Origin: Thermoplasmata archaeon
Lineage (GTDB): Bacteria > Actinomycetota > Acidimicrobiia > Acidimicrobiales > Acidimicrobiaceae
NCBI GenBank assembly: GCA_021836665.1
Contig: JAKBHQ010000162.1
Span: forward strand, 1 to 5,611
DNA: 5,611 bases
Direction: 5' to 3'
In this document: piece after piece, positions 1 to 5,481 of the stretch
How the letters are laid out: each line of letters starts with the position of its first letter
How positions within the stretch are numbered: the first letter of the stretch is position 1
Made by a program: the position numbers and the translations under genes
Notes under the pieces: generated by a model
Told to the model about the DNA's origin: nothing
The model's database searches: none
The model's input: only the letters and a program-made list of their open reading frames with translations

Positions 1-9
1 CAGCGAAGT

Positions 10-97
10 GGTCCTAAGATTCCAGCACTCCGGTCCTAAGATTCCGTTCAGCTGGTCCAAAGACTCAAGCGAATCGGTCCAAAGATAGCGGCAGAGT
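10..97 (+). repeat. Four direct repeats of GGTCC(T/A)AAGA with 22-base period; probable IS21-like element end
   Basis: The box GGTCCTAAGATTCC occurs at 10-23 and again at 32-45. Degenerate versions GGTCCAAAGA follow at 54-63 and 76-85. All four are in the same orientation and spaced exactly 22 bases, about two helical turns, so a protein would meet every box on the same face of the DNA. IS21-family elements are known for repeated transposase-binding boxes inside their ends, and Tn7-like ends also carry 22-base binding sites. A reading frame lacking its 5' end begins right after the last box, which fits an element end located near 97-100, with the element body left of the window. No transposase gene is visible here. 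A plasmid-type iteron or regulator-binding array is the alternative. The periodicity is seen directly; the element assignment is inference. Confidence 0.6.
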
Positions 98-682
98 CAG
101 GTATCTCAAGCTGCTTCCACGTCTACACCTCCTTGTGGCCCAGGGGTGCTGACTGCCACAGTTGGACCAGTTGCTCCCCTCGGGGGCTTTAAGGTTGCAT
201 TCTCGGACGTCCTCACAAATTCCGGTAGTAGTCGGTCCTGCACCATCGGTGGTGCTGGCTTAATGGGGATCACTGGGCCATGGCTTGGAGCGTCTGCGAC
301 TGCCGCGTTCTCAACTACCGCCAAGCGAGCAACCGACATACGTATGACTGGAACACCTGCTACTGTTAGCTCCCCGGCGATCGTGCTAGCACCTCAGGCC
401 AAGGCGCAAGTGTGGATCATAACGACGACCCAGGACCCATCTAATCCACCTGCAAAGGGTTCATCACTGGCCCAACAAGACGCAAACGGCAGGGAAACTT
501 GCTATTTCAAACTGGCTATTCCCAGTTCTCAGGGGAGTCCATTGCCGGTAGCTGCACCGCAGGCATGCCCGACGGGTTCGCCATCATCAGTGGTTACTTA
601 CAACGTTGTTGGAGTCTTGCCGCCAGTAACCCCTCAAACAAGCTTTCCACCGAGTCATATGATGAACTCATTGGCCGGCTAG
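89..682 (+). CDS. DUF4232-like exported domain protein, 5'-truncated
   Basis: The frame is open from just after a TAG at 86-88 to TAG at 680-682. Its only plausible internal start is GTG at 146, but the DUF4232-like pattern begins before that: a Cys in PPCGPG (TGT at 134-136), then a Gly-rich strand, a TNSGSS segment and a second Cys in SRSCTIGG (codon 239-241). DUF4232 domains share this layout (Cys, then N-x-G-x-x-x-C) and occur in exported or lipid-anchored actinobacterial proteins of unknown function. The stretch QAASTSTPP just upstream looks like the low-complexity linker that usually follows a signal peptide. No signal peptide or start precedes it; the frame runs instead into the 22-base repeat array. 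The gene was therefore probably cut by an insertion and is likely not exported or expressed normally. Two later Cys lie in ETCYFK and PQACPTG. Family assignment is by pattern only. Confidence 0.55.
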   Translation, partial: RQSQVSQAASTSTPPCGPGVLTATVGPVAPLGGFKVAFSDVLTNSGSSRSCTIGGAGLMGITGPWLGASATAAFSTTAKRATDIRMTGTPATVSSPAIVLAPQAKAQVWIITTTQDPSNPPAKGSSLAQQDANGRETCYFKLAIPSSQGSPLPVAAPQACPTGSPSSVVTYNVVGVLPPVTPQTSFPPSHMMNSLAG

Positions 683-827
683 CCGTGAAGTAACTCTGAA
701 ATGAGGCGCAAGAGTCGAACGGGTTGCTCGGGCCTAGGAAGTCCTATAGGAGCGTAGTTCATGGCTAGGGCATGGGAGCAGGTAATCCGCTTCTCCTCTT
801 GTTAGCGCTCTGATACGAAAGTTCACA

Positions 828-858
828 AAGTTGGACGGCCCCTTGAGCCGGTCCACTT
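828..858. terminator. Bulged hairpin between convergent genes, possible bidirectional terminator
   Basis: AAGT(T)GGAC-GGC pairs with GCC-(G)-GTCCACTT, about 11 pairs with two single-base bulges and a seven-base loop (840-846). It sits in the gap between the DUF4232-like gene ending at 682 and the lipoprotein gene ending at 916, where a shared terminator would be expected. Neither side has a clear T-run, so intrinsic termination is uncertain. Apart from this hairpin, I see nothing convincing in 683-915. Confidence 0.3.
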
Positions 859-915
859 CGTACACGGTTTCTGAAACGTTCCGGTGGGGTTTATGTGGCG
901 TTGAAACTATAAAGG

Positions 916-1635
916 TTACTGAAGACCGCTTCCAAGGTACCAGATGAGCCATTGGCCGTCTCTATCTATTGCCAATTCTGTGGTAGTAATGCCTGGATTA
1001 CAAGCGTTCACAGCGGTATTCGGGCCGCAAAACACAATTCTCCAACTTGCGCGCATTACCGAAGTTCCGCAGGCAGAACTCACTGAGTTCGCAAGTGAAC
1101 CATCGCTGGCGAGTGGTTCAGTGGACACATCGGCCGAGGTGTACGATCCGCTGATCGTAATGCCAACGTTTTGTCCAAATAGCTGTGCAAATCCGTTGCT
1201 TGGCATATCAAGCAGCACTCGATCAAAGTAGCGTACGAAGCTTGAGTTCTCAGCAGATAGATCAGCGTTGATGGAGTTCTCCAACGCAACCGCCTCATTG
1301 GATGTCAAAGTGGCAGATCGATCGACATTCAAGGTTGAAGGACAGCCGGCCCCCGAATTTACTCCACCTGTCTTGGCTGGGACGAAGTTTGGATATGTAG
1401 TATTCACCGGAAGCTTAGCGACCGCAGCCACGATGGCCTGTTCGTTGATTGATAGCGCAGTGCTGGGAGGGCGAGCCTTGGTGGTTATAGTCGCCTCTTG
1501 TGTATTGTTTGGCCTGCTCGCTGCTTGGCCACAAGCGGCGAGCATCACAGCCGAGAGGACCAGCACTAACTTTGGATACGTCTCAAGTCGAGTACGCCCA
1601 CCAAGTCGTGAACCATGCCTGCTCATAACGCACAT
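916..1635 (-). CDS. Lipoprotein of unknown function
   Basis: This is a 239-residue frame beginning at ATG 1633-1635, with a second ATG four codons in (1624-1626) equally possible; neither has a clear ribosome binding site. A basic N-region with Arg at 6, 10, 14 and 16 precedes a hydrophobic segment (about 22-34) ending in the lipobox LAAC with Cys35. The protein is thus predicted to be exported and lipid-anchored on the outer face of the membrane. Residues 36-62 are a Thr/Ser/Pro-rich tether. The mature domain has four Cys (98, 189, 203, 212), the last three close together, suggesting disulphides in an extracytoplasmic fold. A conserved-looking end (AIDRDGQWLIWYLG) recalls the closing strands of small beta-rich lipoproteins. 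I do not recognise a family. It is convergent with the DUF4232-like gene and points away from the small membrane protein upstream. Coding status is well supported by the lipobox; the function is unknown. Confidence 0.75.
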   Translation of the reverse strand: MCVMSRHGSRLGGRTRLETYPKLVLVLSAVMLAACGQAASRPNNTQEATITTKARPPSTALSINEQAIVAAVAKLPVNTTYPNFVPAKTGGVNSGAGCPSTLNVDRSATLTSNEAVALENSINADLSAENSSFVRYFDRVLLDMPSNGFAQLFGQNVGITISGSYTSADVSTEPLASDGSLANSVSSACGTSVMRASWRIVFCGPNTAVNACNPGITTTELAIDRDGQWLIWYLGSGLQ

Positions 1636-1866
1636 CTAAAGCTAGTACAAGAGAACAAAGTAGCAACCGAACAATAGGCGCAGCCAACGAAATCAATTAG
1701 CCGCGCGCGAGTCGGCACAGTCAGGTCGGTAATCCGCGAAGCAAATCCGATCCTGCACGGGTTGGCACCGCACGCGTAACCACAAGCCCGGGTACGGCAG
1801 GAACAACCAACCCCACAGCGCCGACATGGGCCCACGTCAACTACCCCAAGCTGCATCATTGCATGA

Positions 1867-2058
1867 TTACCACAGAGGGAAATAGAGTTGCAGATGAGCG
1901 GCCTTCGCAGGCGTCAGACCGGACAAGCCTGGCAACTCTGACGGGCCCGAACTCTTTGGCATAATTAGCGAAAGCGAGCCTGCAACCACCACGGCTGCCG
2001 CTACACCTCCAATACAGAGTACCTTGCGATTCTTGGCTATCTCAGGGAACACATTCAT
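1867..2058 (-). CDS. Small single-pass membrane or truncated exported protein
   Basis: The 63-residue frame starts at ATG 2056-2058. A GGCGAG box about eight bases upstream could serve as its ribosome binding site. A -10-like TAGGAT (2077-2082, minus strand) lies just upstream, without a clear -35. The N-terminus is short and basic (KNRK, residues 9-12), followed by one hydrophobic helix (about 14-33, VLCIGGVAAAVVVAGSLSLI) and a Ser/Pro/Gly-rich outer segment. This reads as an N-in membrane anchor or signal sequence. The tail after residue 50 is short and ends abruptly, so it could be the stump of a longer exported protein whose 3' part has decayed; the following 200 bases contain no continuation in any frame with clear protein character. 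It is divergent from the secreted protein frame at 2324. I do not recognise the family. Confidence 0.45.
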   Translation of the reverse strand: MNVFPEIAKNRKVLCIGGVAAAVVVAGSLSLIMPKSSGPSELPGLSGLTPAKAAHLQLYFPLW

Positions 2059-2268
2059 TAGAACTCGCCTGCTGTGATCCTATCACTTTCCGTTTGTGCT
2101 CGCTATCGATCAGCCCTGCGACTTTTGCAATGATGTGGCTCTCCACACGTGCGACCTTTGGATTATGAGCGTTTGTCGCATCTCCACTCCACTCGACCCA
2201 CTAGCGCTTCAGGTGGATCGCATACCCTTCGTTAGCCCAATGCGTTACTGACATGTATTATCTTTGTG

Positions 2269-2319
2269 ATGGCAACAATGGGCCGTCCAGGGCCTTCCGG
2301 ACCCATCCGAGAAAGGTGA
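2269..2319 (+). CDS. Possible 16-codon leader ORF overlapping a GTG start
   Basis: A short frame (ATG at 2269, second ATG at 2278, TGA at 2317-2319) encodes MATMGRPGPSGPIRER. Its stop overlaps a GTG codon at 2316-2318 in the form GTGA, the usual arrangement for translational coupling. The GTG frame reads MSKRK and then stops at TAG 2331-2333, just before the secreted-protein frame. The peptide may be a coupled leader, the broken start of another gene, or chance; there is no strong ribosome binding site before it. Confidence 0.2.
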   Translation: MATMGRPGPSGPIRER

Positions 2320-2323
2320 GTAA

Positions 2324-3310
2324 ACGCAAGTAGAATACATCAAGCGGCGTATCAAAAATCATTGGGCGGTTCCCCTGGTCTCCATTGGCGCTCTAGTTCT
2401 TGGTGCAGTAGCTATCCCTGTTGGCACCGCACAGGCGCGAGATCCATCGACCCATGTTGTTGATAGCGTTAGTCTTCCGCCAAGGTTCTCCGGGAGCACT
2501 CGTGCTGAGTGGAGCTTACAGGATCTATCCAGCACCGAAGTTCAAGAATTTCAGCATTGGCCCCAACATTTCCAGGATAACTACCTAGCGGTAGCCAGAA
2601 GTTTTGCATGGAACCCAGCATCCACGTCGTCGAATCCCTCCTCCTCCCGTACTCTGCAGTCGATCTTTCTTAGAACGATAGAGGACGTAGAGAGTCCCAA
2701 TGCAGGCCATAGGTCATCCAAACAAGTCTCGCAACTCCAGCAACAGGCTCAAGCCGGACAGGAGTCTTTGACCCAGCGGTACAATCACGAGATTGGCGTG
2801 TTGGCAGAGGCTGGATCCGGCTATGGTAAAATGACTACCTCTGGCTGGACATTTACCTCTACTCCTATCTCTAAAGTGCCGGTTGTAAATGGCTTCGAGG
2901 TTCCAGGTATCCAATTATCCACCGTCGGCGCCTTCGTCTGTGTAACCCCAGGTGCGAGCGCCACACGCGTTCATCTCATAGGTGGTGTGGTCCAAGAGAA
3001 CTCTAGCCCATCTGGACATATCACCGATTCGCAGATCGCGCTCCAGCCATGGACAGACGCAGCAGTCCCGATCACTCCGGCGACTACATCTCTTTTTGGG
3101 TACGACTCAGCGAAGCGAAAGACGTTCCCAGCTCCGAGTGGTCTTCAATTGACTACCATTGACAACGTTCTTTCAGGCGGAATTGTAGTTTCGACGACGA
3201 CTGGCGCCAAGCTGTACTTCAGCCTTAGCACAGATACCTACACTTCTCAGATGCCAACTGATAGCCAACAAGCCCAAGGCCCTCAACTATGCGAGCCCGT
3301 CCGAGGGTAG
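2324..3310 (+). CDS. Secreted protein of unknown function, start codon lost or frameshifted
   Basis: One frame stays open from just after TAA 2321-2323 to TAG 3308-3310. From codon 2330 it reads about 326 residues. The N-terminus is a classic Sec signal: basic KRRIKNH, a hydrophobic core (about residues 13-29) and an AQA cleavage motif at 34-36. The mature part has a Ser-rich stretch (TSSNPSSS), a Gln-rich probably helical segment (VSQLQQQAQ), then a beta-rich Gly/Thr/Ser C-terminal half with two Cys. No ATG, GTG or TTG occurs in this frame before or within the signal peptide; the first TTG (2768) would delete the signal and nearly half the protein. GTG at 2316 opens MSKRK in a neighbouring frame and stops at TAG 2331; a single-base change around 2328-2331 would fuse it to VEYIKRR and restore a normal signal sequence. 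Either the gene carries an inactivating frameshift, the sequence has an error, or an unusual start is used. No family recognised. Confidence 0.6.
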   Translation, partial: TQVEYIKRRIKNHWAVPLVSIGALVLGAVAIPVGTAQARDPSTHVVDSVSLPPRFSGSTRAEWSLQDLSSTEVQEFQHWPQHFQDNYLAVARSFAWNPASTSSNPSSSRTLQSIFLRTIEDVESPNAGHRSSKQVSQLQQQAQAGQESLTQRYNHEIGVLAEAGSGYGKMTTSGWTFTSTPISKVPVVNGFEVPGIQLSTVGAFVCVTPGASATRVHLIGGVVQENSSPSGHITDSQIALQPWTDAAVPITPATTSLFGYDSAKRKTFPAPSGLQLTTIDNVLSGGIVVSTTTGAKLYFSLSTDTYTSQMPTDSQQAQGPQLCEPVRG

Positions 3311-3327
3311 ACGGGCCCTCTCGGGCT
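3294..3327 (+). terminator. Nested hairpin overlapping the stop codon of the secreted-protein frame
   Basis: Outer arms AGCCCG (3294-3299) and CGGGCT (3322-3327) enclose inner arms GAGGG (3303-3307) and CCCTC (3316-3320). A competing stem GCCCGTC (3295-3301) / GACGGGC (3310-3316) uses part of the same bases. The TAG stop at 3308-3310 lies in the apical loop. The structure is GC-rich and placed where a terminator belongs, but only TTCT follows instead of a proper T-run. Confidence 0.45.
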
Positions 3328-3753
3328 TCTAGTCAACTATCGAACCCTAGGTCTCAGTATCAGTGTGCGCTATAAACTCCGCATCCTCTTTACTCTGGAA
3401 ACGCTTGACCAATCTGGCCCCACCCCACACAACGAGAACCGTGTTCTCCACTTATCTACTGTTTACGTTGAGAGAGAGTGTTTTGGTAATCGTGTTGGTC
3501 TCCATCCCTTCATCTACCGACAAAGCGATCTTGGCTCAGCAAACCTGAGCCTGTGTGGCTGTTGTCTGACGAACGAGGGCTATTAGGTTCTCTCACTCCT
3601 CCTGAGAGAGCGTCACCCGATAGATGATGGGACGTCCACCGACGTGCCTCGTAGGCTCCTCTTTTGTGATGTGCTCTTCCTGCCTTCCCATAACCGACCA
3701 CCACCCAGAGTAGATTCCAACTGGGATACCCAGGCGCCCGGGTTGAAAATCCC
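3311..3753. other. Stretch without an intact gene; three perfect short hairpins
   Basis: No frame on either strand combines a credible start, ribosome binding site and protein-like composition through this interval. It holds three perfect inverted repeats: GAGAAC/GTTCTC with a three-base loop (3434-3448), GGCTCAG/CTGAGCC with a five-base loop (3533-3551), and TCTCTCA/TGAGAGA with a seven-base loop (3589-3609). None is followed by a clear T-run. They could be operator-like sites, structured remnants of mobile DNA, or chance. Confidence 0.4.
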
Positions 3754-3784
3754 TTATGGAAGTAATTTCTGAGAAGGGGCGCAA
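3593..3784 (-). CDS. Possible C-terminal gene fragment next to IS3 remnant
   Basis: A minus-strand frame reads into this interval from within the IS3 remnant (TTG at 3782-3784) and stops at TGA 3593-3595. After the overlap, the sequence DFQPGRLGIPVGIYSGWW and the tail GRPIIYRVTLSQEE have balanced, protein-like composition. It may be the C-terminal end of a gene fused to or broken by the insertion sequence. It matches nothing I recognise and is not the IS3 OrfB. A chance frame is about as likely. Confidence 0.2.
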   Translation of the reverse strand: MRPFSEITSIRDFQPGRLGIPVGIYSGWWSVMGRQEEHITKEEPTRHVGGRPIIYRVTLSQEE

Positions 3785-4085
3785 ATCGTTTTAAGATCTC
3801 CTTACACCATTGCGAGTTGCTCGTTCTATTTGCAAAGCCTACGGTTTCCTGCAGCGATATCCGGGGTTGCCCCCACTTCCCACCGCTCCTTGCGGGCTTT
3901 GTCAACCCAGTTGAACAGCGTCGGCTTTTGGATGCCAAGATCTTTGGCTACCCGCCTTACCGAGGAGTTCCCACTCTCGAGAGGTCTGACTGCGTCTTCT
4001 TTAAATTCGTCTCAAATTGTAGACGGGTCTTCTCTTTCCTAGTTTTCTGATCTTCTACTTGAGTCGGGAATGAATTCCCTTATGG
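3750..4085. repeat. 10-base direct repeat flanking the IS3 remnant
   Basis: TCCCTTATGG occurs at 3750-3759 and at 4076-4085, on either side of the OrfA pseudogene. It is longer than the 3-5 base target duplications usual for IS3 elements. It could be a deletion or recombination footprint, or chance: several perfect 10-base matches are expected somewhere in a window of this size. Confidence 0.25.
3754..4051 (-). pseudogene. Decayed IS3-family transposase OrfA
   Basis: Reading the minus strand from codon 4009-4011, the translation begins DEFKEDAV and continues with VAKDLGIQKPTLFNWVDKAR, which is the helix-turn-helix of IS3-family OrfA proteins (usual form: EFKEDAVRL then VAKDLGI then TLxNWVxKAR). 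Next come RRLCK-stop-NEQLAMV-stop-GDLK, corresponding to the leucine-zipper pattern RRLRKENEQLRMERDILK of the family. In-frame stops lie at 3826-3828 and 3802-3804, and TGA at 4012-4014 blocks the N-terminus; the preceding residues KRRPVYNL are in another frame, so there is also a frameshift near 4012. Total length, about 100 codons, is close to a complete OrfA. The catalytic OrfB (DDE domain) that normally overlaps the end of OrfA is absent. The element is therefore inactive and partly deleted. Confidence 0.8.
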
Positions 4086-4180
4086 TCTCTTTTAGAGCGT
4101 CACACTTTAATTCGTGACATTTCCATCAATCAACTCTGGGAGTCATTGGAGCAATATGGCCTCTGAAATGGGCAAATGTT

Positions 4181-4223
4181 GCTGGCGGGCCAGGGCTCGA
4201 ACCTGGAACCTCCTTATCCAAAG
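4181..4223 (-). other. tRNA-Gln(TTG) 3' half, candidate attachment site
   Basis: On the minus strand the segment gives, in order, the anticodon loop CTTTGGA (anticodon TTG, 4217-4223), the 3' anticodon-stem strand TAAGG, a five-base variable loop AGGTT, a perfect T-arm (CCAGG, loop TTCGAGC, CCTGG; 4190-4206), the 3' acceptor strand CCCGCCA (4183-4189) and discriminator G (4182). A72 (implying U1-A72) and G73 are the usual glutamine identity features. The 5' half is missing: the five bases before the loop (TCAGA) pair poorly with TAAGG, and no D-arm or TGGCGGG acceptor strand exists upstream. Integrases that use tRNA genes commonly recombine from the anticodon loop to the 3' end and leave exactly such a half-tRNA at one border of the inserted island. 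By polarity, this copy would be the far border of an element lying to its right (above 4223), with the intact tRNA beyond it. A decayed tRNA pseudogene is the alternative. Confidence 0.65.
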
Positions 4224-4226
4224 TCT

Positions 4227-4249
4227 GACGCCATATTCACGCTGGCGTC
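4227..4249. terminator. Perfect 7-bp hairpin beside the tRNA half
   Basis: GACGCCA (4227-4233) and TGGCGTC (4243-4249) form a perfect stem with a nine-base loop. On the plus strand it is followed by TTATTT, giving it the look of a weak intrinsic terminator for rightward transcription. It starts four bases from the anticodon-loop end of the tRNA half, so it could also be an arm site of the same recombination locus. Confidence 0.35.
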
Positions 4250-4353
4250 TTATTTGGTTCAAAACTCGATCTAGATCGCCAAGTGGCTAGCGTGCCCTCT
4301 TAGGCCACGAAGATCAACACAGCAATTTGAACCAGTTCGAAACTCGCCGGTAC

Positions 4354-5445
4354 TTAGTTCTTGTTGATCTCGACCCGGGAGTTGTCCCCGATCACTAGCC
4401 GGGTCGCCGAAGGGAGAGTCGCCCTCTGCGCTACCCTCGCTCGCTTCCCCACGATCGACCCCTCCATCCGAACTATGTCGGAGATAAAGCTCTCATTGAG
4501 GATTATCGAGTACTCAACTTCTGACCGCTCGACAACACAGCCCGGGCCGATGGCCGTATACGGGCCGATGAAGCTATCTTCGATAACCGCGTCTGGACCG
4601 ATGATCGCCGGGCCCCTGATGATAGAGCGGATAATCTTCGCGCCAATACCGACCTCGACTCGGCCGTCTACCTTCGAATACTCATCCACCTCACCTACAA
4701 TGTGGGGTTCGATCATCTCGAGGGCTAATCGGTTTCCATCTAGCAGGGCTTCGGGTTCACCGAGGTCTTTCCAATAGCCGTCCACCACTTGAGAATTCAC
4801 CCGATAATTCGAGCTGATCAACCAGTCGATTGCATCTGTGATTTCGAGCTCTCCCCTGGCAGATGGTTTGATCGACCTGACTGCCTCGTGTATCGTCTTA
4901 TCGAAGAGGTAGACACCGACGAGGGCTAGGTCCGACGGCGGGATCTTGGGTTTTTCGACCAGCCTTATCACCTTCCCGGTATAGTCGAGTTCGGCTACGC
5001 CGAATCGGTGCGGGTCAGGTACCTTGGCCAGAAGAATCTGGGCACTGACCCCGGGTTCCCTCTGCCTAAAGCTCTCTATGAACTCCTCGACACCTTTGAG
5101 GATAAAATTGTCACCAAGGTACATCACAAAGTCGTCATCGGCCAAAAAATCCCTCGCTATCAGCACGCAATGGGCGAGACCGAGGGGTTTTTCTTGTTCG
5201 ATATAAGTGATCTCCAAGCCAAAGCGCGAACCGTCGCCAAGGGCTTCCTTCACCTCTTCCCGGGTGTCGCCGACGATCACTCCAACCTCTTTGACCCCGG
5301 ACTTGGCTATCGATTCGAGGCCGTAGAAGAGTATTGGCTTATTGGCTATCGGCACGAGCTGCTTAGCCGAAGTGTAGGTAATCGGTCGAAGCCGCGTTCC
5401 GCTTCCACCCGACAGGACGAGACCTTTGATCTTTGGCTGAGGCAT
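4354..5445 (-). CDS. rmlA: Glucose-1-phosphate thymidylyltransferase, long type (RmlA/StrD/GraD-like)
   Basis: This cytoplasmic enzyme joins glucose 1-phosphate and dTTP to give dTDP-glucose and pyrophosphate, the entry step to dTDP-deoxysugars such as dTDP-rhamnose. The 363 residues carry the nucleotidyltransferase signature GGSGTRLRPIT (13-23) with Lys28 in SAKQLVP, NKP (35-37), EQEKPLGLAH (83-92), the metal and nucleotide motif YLGDN (109-113), DPHRFGVAE (144-152), EKP (164-166), GELEITDAI (198-206) and GYWKDLG (223-229). Residues from about 245 to the end form a left-handed beta-helix of hexapeptide-like repeats (GPAIIGPDAVIEDSFIGPYT). That C-terminal domain and the length of about 360 identify the long subfamily rather than the 290-residue housekeeping RmlA; long forms often serve antibiotic or surface-glycan sugar pathways. 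The ATG at 5443-5445 is the only usable start, since an in-frame TAA lies five codons upstream; AAGGG about 15 bases before it is rather distant as a binding site. The gene follows the acyl-CoA dehydrogenase by 36 bases and is probably cotranscribed. No rmlB, rmlC or rmlD is visible. Confidence 0.95.
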   Translation of the reverse strand: MPQPKIKGLVLSGGSGTRLRPITYTSAKQLVPIANKPILFYGLESIAKSGVKEVGVIVGDTREEVKEALGDGSRFGLEITYIEQEKPLGLAHCVLIARDFLADDDFVMYLGDNFILKGVEEFIESFRQREPGVSAQILLAKVPDPHRFGVAELDYTGKVIRLVEKPKIPPSDLALVGVYLFDKTIHEAVRSIKPSARGELEITDAIDWLISSNYRVNSQVVDGYWKDLGEPEALLDGNRLALEMIEPHIVGEVDEYSKVDGRVEVGIGAKIIRSIIRGPAIIGPDAVIEDSFIGPYTAIGPGCVVERSEVEYSIILNESFISDIVRMEGSIVGKRARVAQRATLPSATRLVIGDNSRVEINKN

Positions 5446-5481
5446 TTTAATGGAAATTTACCCTTCTCGAACTAGGTCGGT

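Noticed and set aside
1..100. CRISPR array
   Set aside because: The unit is only 22 bases in total, with a conserved part of 10-14 bases and no room for spacers of normal length.
734..952. 72-codon minus-strand frame ending near the DUF4232-like gene
   Set aside because: Its start lies inside the 3' end of the lipoprotein gene, it has no ribosome binding site or recognisable motif, and it spans the candidate terminator hairpin.
944..1639. Two plus-strand frames at 944-1231 and 1268-1639
   Set aside because: Both are antisense to the lipoprotein gene, whose lipobox supports the minus strand as coding.
3510..3938. 142-codon minus-strand open frame
   Set aside because: It overlaps the IS3 OrfA fossil in another frame; its composition (Ser/Arg/Gly-rich, no motif) reads as a shadow.
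3817..4050. Two plus-strand frames opposite the IS3 remnant
   Set aside because: They are antisense to the recognisable OrfA sequence and have no protein-like features or ribosome binding sites.
4256..4347. Near-repeat GTTC(A/G)AAACTCG at 4257 and 4335
   Set aside because: Only a 12 of 13 base match, with no associated structure; it does not exceed what chance can give.
4250..4350. Possible second tRNA on the minus strand (GTGGCCTAAGAGGGCAC looks like a Ser/Leu D-arm)
   Set aside because: No anticodon arm, T-arm or matching acceptor strands could be assembled around it.
4361..4777. 138-codon plus-strand frame
   Set aside because: It lies entirely antisense to the strongly supported thymidylyltransferase gene.
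5008..5475. 155-codon plus-strand frame
   Set aside because: Antisense to the N-terminal half of the thymidylyltransferase, whose catalytic motifs are unambiguous.
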